DNA of 64,000 nt from Anthopleura xanthogrammica (Eukaryota > Cnidaria > Anthozoa > Actiniaria > Actiniidae). Where the stretch lies: assembly GCA_964019055.1 (NCBI GenBank), contig OZ025208.1:17630228-17694227 (forward strand), read 5' to 3'. The notes beneath the pieces are model-generated. The model was not told where the DNA came from, searched no databases, and was given only the letters and a program-made list of their open reading frames with translations. Shown here in pieces: positions 24,431-41,568 of this stretch (its first letter is position 1; each line of letters starts with the position of its first letter). The position numbers and the translations under genes are program-made.

Positions 24431-25527
24431 CTGAAAAATATTAGATTCTGCTATTCTAATTTACTGTAAACAGCCTATTGGCCTCAAATATCTACAAATA
24501 TTAGGCCAAAATGAAGAACATTAAATAAAAATAGTACTTTGACGTTTTTTTGAAAAGAAATCGCCGATTGATCGCTGCATTTTTAGGGCTGAATAACAAA
24601 ATGACTGATCGAAAAACGCGGCTCTTCAAATAACTACCGCTGGACGCATGAGCTACTGGCTCATAATTATGGCTTACAAACATACTGTAGCCTCTATAGT
24701 CAACAGAATTCGACAAGAATCGATGATTCAGTTCACTTTGAACATTACAGAACTTTTGATTTTTTCATTTTTATATTTTTTAAGAACAATCTATTTTTTA
24801 TTTATTTTATAAATTAAAAACAGTTCCTTTTTTAAACTTTTAGGGATCAAAATGGTGGGTGGAAATCCACCCAATCCACCCCCCCCTGTATCCGCCCCTG
24901 CGATAACAAACGAAAGATAACGGTAATTTTCGTCTTGGTTGTGACTCTTGAAGTCTAAAGAGGTTTGAAGTAGTTTGACAACAGTTTTCTGTTTTCTGAA
25001 GTTTCTTCTCTGGTCTTGTTTTGATATCTTCTTTGCTTTGCATTCATGTTTTGCGAACAACGCTTCACTTTCAGGAAAAGTATTTTTTGAAAACCTTAAA
25101 CTGTAAACTATACTGAAATTCACTCAATAATAAACTGAAATCTTTCTTTCTGATCAACTCAAACTTGCATGACTTGTGGCACGTACAGGAAGTCCTTCCA
25201 ATGCAGTTCTCGATTGACATGTGGCAGTTTTACGTTGAGTTTAGTTTTTGTTTCTCCGCCTCCTCTCGCCTCTTTTGTATCTCAATACATTACCATATAA
25301 TAAATGTCTTATTGACCTTTTTGGCTCGGTTCATGCCATATAAGTTTTGGATCCTTCTTCCCTGAGAGTTTTGACTGCCCTTAAGAATGAGCCTGCAATA
25401 AAATATCTAGCGGACTCCCACAAACCGGAACCCCAGATATCTGGGGTAAAAAAATTCGATTCCCCCAGAGTCTTACCGGCGCCAGCCCGCTCACCAAAAA
25501 GCCGGAAGAATCTGGGATCGAGATTGA

Positions 25528-25987
25528 CTCCGTAAAGAAGATAGTCAGGAAATCTTCAGCCAGCGAAAAATTTTCTGCACGTAAATTTCGTTCCGAGAAA
25601 TCGGTGAGGAAAATCAAAACGACTTTTAAAAAAATGAATCCCCCAACCTAGGGAACATTTTGGTCAAGTTTTTTCGGGAGTTTGTGTTTTAAAAGAAGGT
25701 GAAATCGTGGTTTAAAGTGTGTTGTGTTGCTCAAGATGGCGGCTTGACTTTCCTCCCTTGTTAAATTATATTGACCCAAATCCACACGTAGGATACCATA
25801 GGGGAATTATATAGGAAAACAAAGGCGCGCGCGAAAAAAAATGTTCTAGTGCATTTTTTTACGGGTCTTTTTGTTCGTTCGTATTATAGAGGACATTATC
25901 TTGACCACGAATTTAAAAAAATAATTGCGCGATTTTTTCCCGATTTTATTTTCACCTTTTACTTTTATCTAAATTGGGCTCCCTGTG
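25528..25987 (-). repeat. Right long terminal inverted repeat
   Basis: Reverse complement of 17600-18059. It ends GGGCTCCCTGTG at 25987 and is followed directly by TTAA and the palindromic insertion. Confidence 0.8.
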
Positions 25988-25991
25988 TTAA

Positions 25992-28699
25992 GAGCTGGTC
26001 TCTGTAAGAATCAAGCAAAGTTGGAAATGAAAAATGTTGGCCCACCTTGAAACTTTGTGTGCAGGTAGGCCACCCAGGGGGGTGCACAAAAACACCTAGT
26101 GTTTGGGTCCTCAAATACATTGTTGCCATGGAAACGGCCGTGGCTCTTTTCATTCCTAGTACCCAAAATTCCACTCTAAGCACTCTCGAAAATAGTGAAA
26201 ATTCATAAGGCTGGTTGTCAGGCGCATTTAAAGCAATCGAATTCAAATTTCCTGAAATTGTAAACCAACTTTTGAGCTTTTGAAAAATGCAAAAGACGAC
26301 AATTTTTGTCAACGATAACCTCACAAAGTTGATACATAGTCAAGGGCCATTTCGGCCATTTTCATAAAAAGTAAAAACATGGAAAACAATTCGGCTCATA
26401 TCTCCCAAAGTAGCGCCTTCTGAGAAACCTACTCTTTGTCACAGTTTCTAGAAACATTGATCTCTTGGATCGTGGAAAAAAGTCTGCAGGCTGTCTTTTA
26501 GTTTTACTCTAGGGCTTCATAACATTTGAACTAAATTTGCAAAACATTGAAAATCATTCATGTTGTAACCCTATCAATCCCTCTAAAAATTCCTTCAACT
26601 TAGCAAATATGGCCATAAACCAGTTCTATATTATCTATTGCTACCATTCAACTTGAATTATAAAACTTTGAAGCAACCGTATCCGAGAAATTCAAATTCA
26701 TAAAAGGCTCAACTTACGAATGTTGGACGGCTTTTTCCATATCGGGTCGATGGAGGTATGTTTTCCTTTTACTCGGTCATATGATGTAGAAATGTTATCA
26801 GAACTGAAAGAGTACTTGATGTACGACTTAGGAACATCCACATCAAAGAATCTTTTGATTTACTCGTCCGCACAGCCAGCAGCAAAGGCGTATTTATAAG
26901 ATCAGAGATCCAGTCAAAACTGATGTTGACCGTGATCACAACAATCGATACATTTACACCAAATTCAGTCAAAAAAATTCGTTCACGCAGCCAATTATGT
27001 AGTCGATGCACTTTCAAGAGGAAAATAAGAGTCAAGGTGTCCTGACAGCTACAGCAGTGCAATAATTCACTTTAAAATGGCGATAAACAAGTGCCTTGTT
27101 GTTGATAAACTCCATCATATGTTGACACCGGAAATGTCACGTAATTCACAGCCGCTGACCGGAAGTAACATTAGTCTCACTTAAACTCGTAGACACCGTA
27201 CCCATGTGTGTATTGTATTCACCATTTGATTATAATTTTTTTCGGAAAACTTATTATCGCTTCAGATAAAATTATTATAGTCTTAGTTTTACTATTACGC
27301 TCCAAGAAAATGTAAATATTCGAATGAGTAGTAGTCACGGCTATGGACTTTCTGTGGTCATTGACAGTACTATATGACAATGATTATCAGTAGTTATAAC
27401 ACGTTAACGTACTTCAAAAGGGTAGAAAAACACGTTTTATTGACTGAGCAATTTTTAAGGTATGTTTTTCCAAATATTTTTAAACAAAATCTCTCACGTG
27501 GTTGTCTAGAATTAACATGCCCTCATTTCCGGTCAGCGGCTGTGAATTACGTGACATTTCCGGTGTCAACATATGATGGAGTTTATCAACAACAAGGCAC
27601 TTGTTTATCGCCATTTTAAAGTGAATTATTGCACTGCTGTAGCTGTCAGGACACCTTGACTCTTATTTTCCTCTTGAAAGTGCATCGACTACATAATTGG
27701 CTGCGTGAACGAATTTTTTTGACTGAATTTGGTGTAAATGTATCGATTGTTGTGATCACGGTCAACATCAGTTTTGACTGGATCTCTGATCTTATAAATA
27801 CGCCTTTGCTGCTGGCTGTGCGGACGAGTAAATCAAAAGATTCTTTGATGTGGATGTTCCTAAGTCGTACATCAAGTACTCTTTCAGTTCTGATAACATT
27901 TCTACATCATATGACCGAGTAAAAGGAAAACATACCTCCATCGACCCGATATGGAAAAAGCCGTCCAACATTCGTAAGTTGAGCCTTTTATGAATTTGAA
28001 TTTCTCGGATACGGTTGCTTCAAAGTTTTATAATTCAAGTTGAATGGTAGCAATAGATAATATAGAACTGGTTTATGGCCATATTTGCTAAGTTGAAGGA
28101 ATTTTTAGAGGGATTGATAGGGTTACAACATGAATGATTTTCAATGTTTTGCAAATTTAGCTCAAATGTTATGAAGCCCTAGAGTAAAACTAAAAGACAG
28201 ACTGCAGACTTTTTTCCACGATCCAAGAGATCAATGTTTCTAGAAACTGTGACAAAGAGTAGGTTTCTCAGAAGGCGCTACTTTGGGAGATATGAGCCGA
28301 ATTGTTTTCCATGTTTTTACTTTTTATGAAAATGGCCGAAATGGCCCTTGACTATGTATCAACTTTGTGAGGTTATCGTTGACAAAAATTGTCGTCTTTT
28401 GCATTTTTCAAAAGCTCAAAAGTTGGTTTACAATTTCAGGAAATTTGAATTCGATTGCTTTAAATGCGCCTGACAACCAGCCTTATGAATTTTCACTATT
28501 TTCGAGAGTGCTTAGAGTGGAATTTTGGGTACTAGGAATGAAAAGAGCCACGGCCGTTTCCATGGCAACAATGTATTTGAGGACCCAAACACTAGGTGTT
28601 TTTGTGCACCCCCCTGGGTGGCCTACCAGCACACAAAGTTTCAAGGTGGGCCAACATTTTTCATTTCCAACTTTGCTTGATTCTTACAGAGACCAGCTC
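25992..28699. mobile_element. 2.7-kb near-perfect palindrome flanked by TTAA
   Basis: Arms 25992-27164 and 27527-28699 (1,173 bp each) are inverted copies without any length difference; I noticed only about three substitutions. The spacer is 27165-27526 (362 bp). TTAA flanks both sides (25988-25991, 28700-28703), the target used by piggyBac and Kolobok transposons. The termini are GAGCTGGTCTCTG. Each arm has the same 97-residue frame (26769-27062 minus, 27629-27922 plus), reading outward from the spacer and starting MHCCSCQDTL. I do not recognise it and it may be antisense. No transposase was seen. Confidence 0.75.
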
Positions 28700-28706
28700 T
28701 TAATAC

Positions 28707-28742
28707 CATTGCAAATACTCTTTTGTAAAAAAAAAAAAAAAA
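28707..28742 (+). mobile_element. Displaced 3' end and poly-A tail of the 14.2-kb LINE
   Basis: CATTGCAAATACTCTTTTGT followed by a poly-A run of about 15. It becomes the continuation of the LINE 3' UTR (ending ATGTATTATTAATAC at 17599) when the inserted elements are removed. Confidence 0.45.
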
Positions 28743-29599
28743 TTCTTCTATGTACTAAATACCTGTAATATAAATAATATATATAAAAATAATATATAAC
28801 TTTGACATGCTTGTAAATATCTTATAATATTCTGATGGTTTTTAAAATAAATATTGAGATATCAAGATATTGAGATTTCAGCGAACATATTTTTAAATCC
28901 GCTTTTTCCGTAGAGATCATATTTTTCGAGGTGTTACTTGCTACAAAGCGATCCAATTAGAGTCCAGTTGTGGACATTGATGGCAAATAAAAACAACGCA
29001 ACAATGAACAGACACCATGTTATTCCGAAAATCCTCTCATAAAAGACGTTCCCCACATAGAAAGTGCTTCAAACTTACATATATTATAAATCATGGAGAA
29101 TCAAGTTTGTTCTCCATCTTTTACAGATTTTATCGAACGTATATACGAGCAAGAGCCAAAATTAATTTGAATTTGGCGCTTTTCGAATATGCTCCAATGA
29201 GATATAGAGGATATAATTCAATTAACACTTTCTTGCCCAAAATCTAAACGGCTGCCCTTGCCGCAGGCCTATTGTTAGTGCTATCGTTCTTAACAGGATC
29301 GTTACAAATTAGCTTCGTTTTCTTGTGTAACTTTTGTCTTTTGTTGTGGTACTTAATTTTACGCGGGAAACATGAATATGAATAACCAGTCTGAGAAAAC
29401 GATAACTCTAGATAAGGGTACCAGTTGTACACTCCGGGTAATGGGCTCCTGTATAAAGTCATTCAACTCACAGTTCACTTGTTAAACATTTACAAACTGT
29501 CGATTGATTTCAAATATATACGTTGCTACTCTTTACCATGCTTTAAAGTCTATCTTTAATAAGGCACAAGCTCTAAATACCATTTTTCCCCTTTTTCAG
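28743..29599. other. Upstream region of lectin gene 1; no other gene seen
   Basis: A/T-rich sequence. 29281-29308 is an inverted copy of a piece at 11160-11188. A 3' splice site (CCCCTTTTTCAG) at 29588-29599 shows that the first coding exon is preceded by an intron, so a non-coding 5' exon and the promoter lie further upstream but could not be placed. This flank differs from the shared upstream block of genes 2 and 3. Confidence 0.45.
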
Positions 29600-29614
29600 T
29601 ATCAAAAGCGAGCT

Positions 29615-34781
<5,167 letters not shown>

Positions 34782-37227
34782 GGAAAAAGGGAATTATTGA
34801 TCGTACAATTGATGAAGCACTTAACTTGAGCTACAATCGGCAAATGAGTAATGAGACCTTCATGCTAAATTTCTAATCTCATGGAAATATTTGCGAAATT
34901 TGAATCTAAAATTTATTCCCAAATACTATAATCATCATCATCAGGACTTTACTAAAGTAAGTAATGCTTAGGAGTTAATTTCTCAAACCCAGTTTTTTGG
35001 TAGAGCAGCGGTGTGCTAGAAACCATCTCGGACTGGGTTCAGTTTTAAAAATTTTTTTTTAATTAACTGGTAGGGCATTACCTACTTTAGTAAGCATATA
35101 TTTAATCGCCTTTTATTTGCCTTGGAAGCAAGATGCTTCACCAAAGAGTGTAAAAGAATCCCCCTTGTTCTCTAGTTTTCCTCCTTCTAAAATCCTCAAC
35201 ACGCTAAATTCCAATTTAACATTTGAGTTAACTGTGCCATTGGAACACAGTATTAAGAGGCAAGAATTCCTACCCTTCCCTCCTGCGTTAGCCTTGCAAT
35301 TCACGCACTATTCTTTATAATTAAACATCCTAATAACCCAAGAAATGTAAGTCATCGTGATGAATACCTTAATAAACACTTTGATATCACCATCACTTTT
35401 GTACAGAATTATGTACATGTGTCCAAATCGTGTTCTGAAGTGTCTCTTGATCAGGTATGAATGATATATGCATGTATCTATTATAGAAGGTTAAATATTC
35501 ATACCGGTCCCGATGATTGTAGATGTCTTATTCCATTTATTGCAAAGACAATTAAAATATTCTTCATATCTTCAACAAAGAATCCTATTCCAAAAATGAG
35601 AAGAAAATGGTTCCTTACAAATTCTAACTTAAAAATTGCTGCTGTGGTCGTGTAGTTTGATCCATATGTTTGAATATTTATGATTGCTTGTTGATACGTT
35701 GTCCCCCCTACTACTAGAGTTTTCTCCTAGTTTTCTGATATCTATTCTTTCATTGACTTCTCTAAATCCCAATTTCAACAATTCGATCTTTAGGCTCTCA
35801 ACTGGACTAGAAGCTTCCACTGTTGTTGTTGTCCCACGCTGTGATATGACAGTCAAACTAAATTAGATTTTAACTTTTAGACTTCAACTATTCAAGCTTC
35901 AACCTTCTATCTTCGTTAGTTGTGTTGTATTCATCACGCCCCCAGAGATCACTCCTGGGTTACCAGGGGATGTTTTTATTAACACACTTGATTATGGTAA
36001 CCAAGGACTTTCACTCATACTAGAAAAACAACTCACTTCATCGTGCTTAGGTAATGGAAATAAATAAGATAAGCCGCAATGAACGAGAAAAGTTTTCTCC
36101 ATGAGTCTAAGGGATCTTTTAAAAAGTAACTAAGTTACAGAAAAAGGTAAAGTTGTATTGGAATCCATATCACTAGATTTCTATTTTCATTTTATAATAT
36201 ATTCATTAAATTTGATTTTTTTTTCTTTTCGTCTCTTGTGTGTACTCTACTCACATATGATGGCTGGTACAATAATGTTAATCCCTTCGAAAGCTGAATA
36301 TGCTAAGTATGGTTTTACCACTGGGTCAGTCTATGAAGAGAGATGGGGTTTAACGATAAGTGTTATTGACCCAATGTTTTTACTCTCTAAAAGTTAATAT
36401 TAAGTGTTATGTAAAATATTACAGTTTTTAATGTTACGAAATTTTACTGTTTTGCTATGAAATGGCCTAAAAAAATACTGTTATGTAATGTAGACCTCCC
36501 ATCCATACCATACATAAAGGATTGAAAGAGAGCCCGGAAGAAGCATTAGATTATAACAGTATCGTATATTGTCGTATGAACAATAGTCGTTGTTTTTCAT
36601 AGTTTTTTCACAGTCATGTAACTTGGCAAACAAACCAATGTAATAACGACTCACCGGGACTGACTATAGTGATGATGTCAAACTCTCAAAATATCATTAC
36701 TTGATCATTAAAAATGAATGAAGTTTGCTTATATCAAAGCTATCGATGTTTCTGTTTTGCATTCTTCTAAACTGAAGGTGACCTGAAGGTGATCGGCTTT
36801 AACTTTACAATAACTACCACTGTTTTTTTCGAGAATCTTCAAGTCCAGCTTTTACTGAAAGGTAAAAATCATTGACTTTGGTTTGTTTGTTTTAAGCCTG
36901 GAAAAAATTGTAATTCAGTTTTAAACCAGTTTTTTTAATCAAAAAGAAAAGAAGTAACTCTTTATTCAATCTGTCAGTGCAAAACTTTCAAAACTTCGCT
37001 ATATTGAAATGATTCTTCAATCGGTAGCAGTTGTGCAATTATAATTCCTTTGATATTATTTTGTGCGGTTGTAATTTGTTTTAGATTTTTTTTAAGAACA
37101 CTATCTGCAAAATTAAACAGTGTTACTCATGAATGTAGCATTAGAACTCAGTTAAGATGATTGGGATCTTAGAATCTTAAAGCCCAGTGTTTTTCTCCGT
37201 GTTCTCCAGTTTTTCTTCAGAGAGGTT
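34782..37227. other. Downstream block of lectin gene 1, duplicated at 50818-53121
   Basis: The first ~620 bases after the stop are almost identical to the gene 2 flank (tract-length changes near 35050, a substitution near 35407). This includes AATAAACACTTTG at about 35370, a possible poly-A signal. Several short frames are present in both copies but gain replacement changes or differ in ends, so I call no gene here. Copy 1 has about 70 bp near 36530-36610 that is missing in copy 2. Confidence 0.6.
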
Positions 37228-37876
37228 CCCAGAGGTTGTTTCAGGGTTCGATCTGTGAGTTAGCCATGCCCTGACTTAGATCAGCCCAGAGGTTCTTTCA
37301 GGGTTCGATAGGTGAGTTAGCCATGCCCTGACTTAGATCAGCCCAGAGGTTGTTTCAGGGTTCAATCTGTGAGTTAGCCATGCCCTGACTTAGATCAGCC
37401 CAGAGGTTCTTTCAGGGTTCGATAGGTGAGTTAGCCATGCCCTGACTTAGATCAGCCCAGAGGTTCTTTCAGGGTTCGATAGGTGAGTTAGCCATGCCCT
37501 GACTTAGATCAGCCCAGAGGTTGTTTCAGGGTTCGATAGGTGAGTTAGCCATACCCTGACTTAGATCAGCCCAGAGGTTCTTTCAGGGTTCGATAGGTGA
37601 GTTAGCCATGCCCTGACTTATATCAGCCCAGAGGTTGTTTCAGGGTTCAATCTGTGAGTTAGCCATGCCCTGACTTAGATCAGCCCAGAGGTTCTTTCAG
37701 GGTTCGATAGGTGAGTTAGCCATGCCCTGACTTAGATCAGCCCAGAGGTTGTTTCAGGGTTCAATCTGTGAGTTAGCCATGCCCTGACTTAGATCACAAC
37801 TGAGGTTGTTTTAGGGTTCGATAGGTGAGTTAGCCGTGCCCTGATTTAGATCAACCAAGAGGTTGTTTCAGAGTTG
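37228..37876. repeat. 57-bp minisatellite, ~11 units
   Basis: CCCAGAGG recurs every 57 bp (for example 37285 and 37342). Units alternate between TTCGATAGGTGAG and TTCAATCTGTGAG variants and share GTTAGCCATGCCCTGACTTA. The last two units are degenerate. The gene 2 spacer carries the same array at 53122-53527 and 55005-55285. Confidence 0.95.
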
Positions 37877-38248
37877 GATAAAATTTATATTTTTTTAATT
37901 AGAAGGCGTAAACTCGATAAAAAAAAGCGAAATAAATCTTTATTCAAAGCTGTAACGTGTTTACGTGGCTTAAGCCGTAAAACTGCATTCTGCCAAAATC
38001 AAGAGTATTTCTTGTGAGATTGAATGGTTTAGATTTCTGTGTAAATTGTGCAAATTCAATGACGCGTAATTTTTGATCAATTACTATTCTCTGTTGAACT
38101 TCATTCTTAGCGTCAAGAAATCTTCAGAAGGTTCTGGGGGTTATCCATGCTGGGACTTAATACACTCATCCAACTCTCAGTGTAATATTTTTGGAAGCAA
38201 ACAAAAGAAATGTCAATTATTTTTTTGGTTCGGAATTAAGAATGTTAT

Positions 38249-38308
38249 GGGGGGAGGGGGGAGGGGGAAGGGGGGAGGGGGAGGGGGGAGGGGGGAGGGG
38301 GGAGGGGA
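38249..38308. repeat. G-rich (GGGGGA)n tract
   Basis: Sixty bases of G runs of four to six separated by single A residues on the plus strand. The homologous place in the next unit (about 55616-55632) has only a short version. Able in principle to form G-quadruplexes. Confidence 0.9.
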
Positions 38309-38668
38309 CTGCAGTGTCATAGCAATTTTATTTTATTTTGATTTTTAAAGTAAAAATCAAATCAAGTAATAAACTCTTAGTTGTCTAAAATGTTATTGTA
38401 AGTGGGAATAACCATATTGTTTACGTTTGTTTCTTCCACTATGTTTTAATATTATACCGAGCTTTCGCACTTCTAGTGCATCATCAGGGCGAACAGTATG
38501 TCTTACAACGATTCAAATTATTTAAAGACTATAAGCGCGCGCGATATGCGTTTTACGAATATAAGGACCAATCAGAGAAACAATACGATCTACGTGTATA
38601 AACAAATCTAAACGAACCTAACAAGAAAGAGACAGAGCGCGCACTGTAGAAAATAAATAATTATTAAA

Positions 38669-38669
<1 letters not shown>

Positions 38670-38754
<85 letters not shown>
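38670..38754. repeat. (ATT)n microsatellite
   Basis: About 28 perfect ATT triplets. The following 190 bp match 56869-57062, where the preceding array is ATC/ATGATC instead. Confidence 0.95.
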
Positions 38755-39167
38755 GGTATCTTTAATTTTTCCTCTGTCGTTTTCAATTACAATTACAAGT
38801 GGGTCGTGCCTGGGCTTTGTTACTGAATATATAAATATTGCTAATTAGAGTCCTTTCTTAGATTGAATACCCATAGAATTTCTTCACAATGTTCATATTC
38901 TGACTTGCGATCCATTTCTGCATCTCTGAATTAGGAAGGACACCTCTATTATTATTATTATTATTATTTTATTTTAACCTCAGAAAAAAAAATTTTTTTT
39001 ACATAATATGATTTTTCCCTGGTAAAATTACTAGTCGGGTCTTTTCCCAAGACCTAAGACTTCAAACTGACATTTCAAAACCTAACCGAAACCTTTAACC
39101 TATTGTTACAATGCTGCTTGACGTTTTCTTTTTCTTTCTTTTATCCCCCCCCCCTTTTTTTTTTTCC

Positions 39168-41114
39168 TTAAAGTTCCAAGACTTTCCTTAATATTCTGGC
39201 AGTTCCTAAAATTGCGGATTTCTGAAGTGTTGTTATCCTGTTACTTATGTCTAACATAGTTACATATTCCTTCAGTCTCTTTGACACTGAGCCTAAACTT
39301 CCCACTACTACTGGTACTACTTTGACCTTTGTTTTCCATATCTTTTTTAGTTCTCTGGCAAGGTCCTGGTATTTTTCTATCTTCTCAAGCTCTTTGATTT
39401 CAATCCTTCTGTCAGCAGGCACAGCTACATCGATAATCCAGGTTTTGTTCAATTCCTTCTCAACCAGAACTATATCCGGACGCCTAGCCTGGATTATCCT
39501 ATCTGTCTGGATGGTAAAGTCCCACAGCAACTTCACTTCATGGTTCTCCATTACACTATCGGGATCATGTTCATACCATTTGTCACAACATGGTAATCCA
39601 TATTTCTTGCAAAGTTCCCAGTGCAGTAGTCCAGCAAGTGTGTCGTGCCGACGCTTGTACTCTATCTGTGCAAGTTTACTGCAGGCACAAATAATATGTT
39701 CTACAGTTTCCTCACATGTGCCACACATTCTGCACTTTTCAGACACTTCTTGATTTTCGATTTTAGCCTTTATTGCGTTAGTTCTTATAGCTTGGTCTTG
39801 AGCAGCAATGATTAGCCCTTCAGTTTCTCTCTTCAGATCACCGACTCTCAGCCAATTCCACGTCTCCTTATCAGCCACATCCTTGATTTGCTGATGGTAC
39901 TGCCTCTGTAGGGGTTTCGTCATTATTTCTTCTCACCTTTGGTCTCTCTTTCTTTCCTTGTAATCCTTTGGTTGTTCCGCTGGTGCATGTTTTCCTATTT
40001 TACAAGCTGCAATCAACAACCTTTCTTGGCTGTTCTTAATATACTGTGCGAGGCTTCCTTCTTCCATTCTGATACAGTCTTCAATACTGATAAGGCCACG
40101 CCCTCCCTCAGTTCTTGGTAAATAGATACGGTTGACACAAGACCTGGGATGAAGAGCTCCATACATGCATAACAACTTTCTAGTTTTTCGATCCATTTCT
40201 TGCAGATCATTCTTGGTCCAATTGACTATTCCTCCGCTGTAGCGAATCGATGATACAGCCCACGTATTGATTGCTTTCATGAGGTTACCTCCATTCAGCT
40301 TCGACTTAAGGAGTTTTCTCAGCCTTCTCTTATATTCAACTCGTAGCTTTTCCTTCATTTCTAAATGTAGGACATCATCAGCTTCCAGTACGCCCAAGTA
40401 CTTATAACAATCATCATTTTCTTCTAACGATCTAAGCTTTCTCCCATCTGGAAGAGCAATTCCATCACTCTTGATCTTCTTACCTCTATTCATGACCAGC
40501 ACTGCACATTTGGAAATTCCAAAGTCCATACCAATGTCGTCACTGAATATGCGCACTGTTTGGACGAGGGAATCAAGTTCTTTTTCATTCTTACTATAGA
40601 GTTTGAGATCGTCCATGAATAGTAAGTGATTGATCTTTTCCTCGCTTTTACTGATCTTATAGCCAGCTTGGGTGCTTCTGAGTATATCGGTCAAAGGTAT
40701 TAGTGCGATCACGAATAGCAGTGGAGATAGTGAGTCTCCTTGGAATATTCCTCTCTTGAACTCCACTTCTCCAAGTATTTTTCCATTCGATGTTAGGGTT
40801 GTCCTCCATAATGACATGCTCTTCTCCAATAAAGCTTTCACATTATCAGCTACACCAATCAACTCTAACGACTCTATTATCCACGAATGTGGAACAGAGT
40901 CATACGCTTTCTTGTAGTCAATCCACGCCATAGCTAAATTGGTCTTTCTTTTCTTGCAATCCCTCAATAAGGCCTTGTCAATGCTTAGTTGATCTTTTGT
41001 CCCCCGGCTGTTCTTTCTGCAACCTTTCTGCTCGTCTGGTAGCAATTTGTTGTCGATCAGGTGGCAGTAGAGATCTTCTGATATCACCCCCGTTAAAAGT
41101 TTCCACATCAAGGG
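39168..41114 (-). pseudogene. R4/Dong-like LINE (RT plus restriction-like endonuclease), 5' truncated, one stop
   Basis: One continuous minus-strand frame from about 41114 to 39168, broken only by a TGA at 39933-39935. RT landmarks: [13 protein letters not shown]; motif [17 protein letters not shown]; motif [15 protein letters not shown]; motif C FMDDLKLY. The C-terminal part has a CCHC finger (CRMCGTCEETVEHIICAC) and a restriction-like endonuclease core (RRPDIVLVEK, TWIIDVAVPAD, KYQDLARELKKIW). RT followed by this endonuclease is the layout of the R2/R4/NeSL group, unlike the apurinic-endonuclease LINEs elsewhere in this window. The 5' cut falls inside the RT domain at LMWKLLTG, directly against an ATT array, and ATT repeats also lie near its 3' side (38949-38967). 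Dong/R4 elements are known to insert in TAA repeats. Confidence 0.85.

Positions 41115-41164
<50 letters not shown>
41115..41164. repeat. (ATT)n at the 5' truncation of the R4-like LINE
   Basis: About 16 ATT triplets directly adjoining the LINE's truncated 5' end. Sequence to the right matches 58143 onward in the next duplication unit. Confidence 0.9.
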
Positions 41165-41166
<2 letters not shown>

Positions 41167-41492
41167 TATTATGTTATATTTTTTTCTTGAGAAAACTGAG
41201 GCTGTCCAATTACTAGTAATTGGATAGTTTTTCTCAGCCAATCCAAACTCGAGTAAAACAATAGCAATTACCTTTCAACCAATCAGCGCGCAGCTTATGC
41301 TTGTCGGCTTTGTTTACTTTGTCCTGAATTCAAGATGGCGGATCGAGGTAGAAGAAAATCGTTCTTTGTTTTTAACGATGCTTTAGTCAAAAATTGTGAA
41401 AATTATGAAAATTCCTTTGGCAGTTCTCGGAATTTTTTTCATCCAATTATTTTCAAATCGGGTAGCATGTAGTCCTATTACCTATATTTTAA

Positions 41493-41568
41493 CAGAAAAA
41501 CAAACGCAAAGAGATTACTACGTAATACGTTTCGACATCGTAGTAATCTCTTTGCGTTTGTTTTTCTG
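41493..41568. repeat. Perfect 30-bp stem hairpin
   Basis: 41493-41522 is the exact reverse complement of 41539-41568, with a 16-base loop. The corresponding hairpin at about 58466-58541 has stem mismatches. Confidence 0.9.

Larger units (their letters stand above)
22396..24900. mobile_element. 2.5-kb hAT-like element (16-bp TIRs, 5-bp TSD) carrying F-box/LRR exons
   Basis: CAGGGGCGGATACAGG at 22396-22411 and its exact reverse complement at 24885-24900 are the ends. CGATA flanks both sides (22391-22395 and 24901-24905). The termini fit the YARNG start of hAT elements, and some hAT lineages make 5-bp duplications; this is inference. No transposase domain was found. The interior encodes, on the minus strand, exons of an F-box protein. 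A minus-strand ATG at 24580 opens MQRSIGDFFSKKRQS, which resembles the start of some hAT transposases; it could be a remnant. Confidence 0.65.

Noticed and set aside
36158..36397. 79-residue frame in the lectin spacer, with a counterpart at 52247-52435
   Set aside because: Present in both duplicates only because the spacer is duplicated; ends and several residues differ and there is no splice or domain support.
37228..37876. Possible tRNA array, from the GGTTCRAT motif in the 57-bp units
   Set aside because: Unit too short for a tRNA and no A-box or acceptor stem; it is a minisatellite.
37228..37876. CRISPR-like repeat array
   Set aside because: Units are contiguous with no unique spacers and the genome is an animal's.
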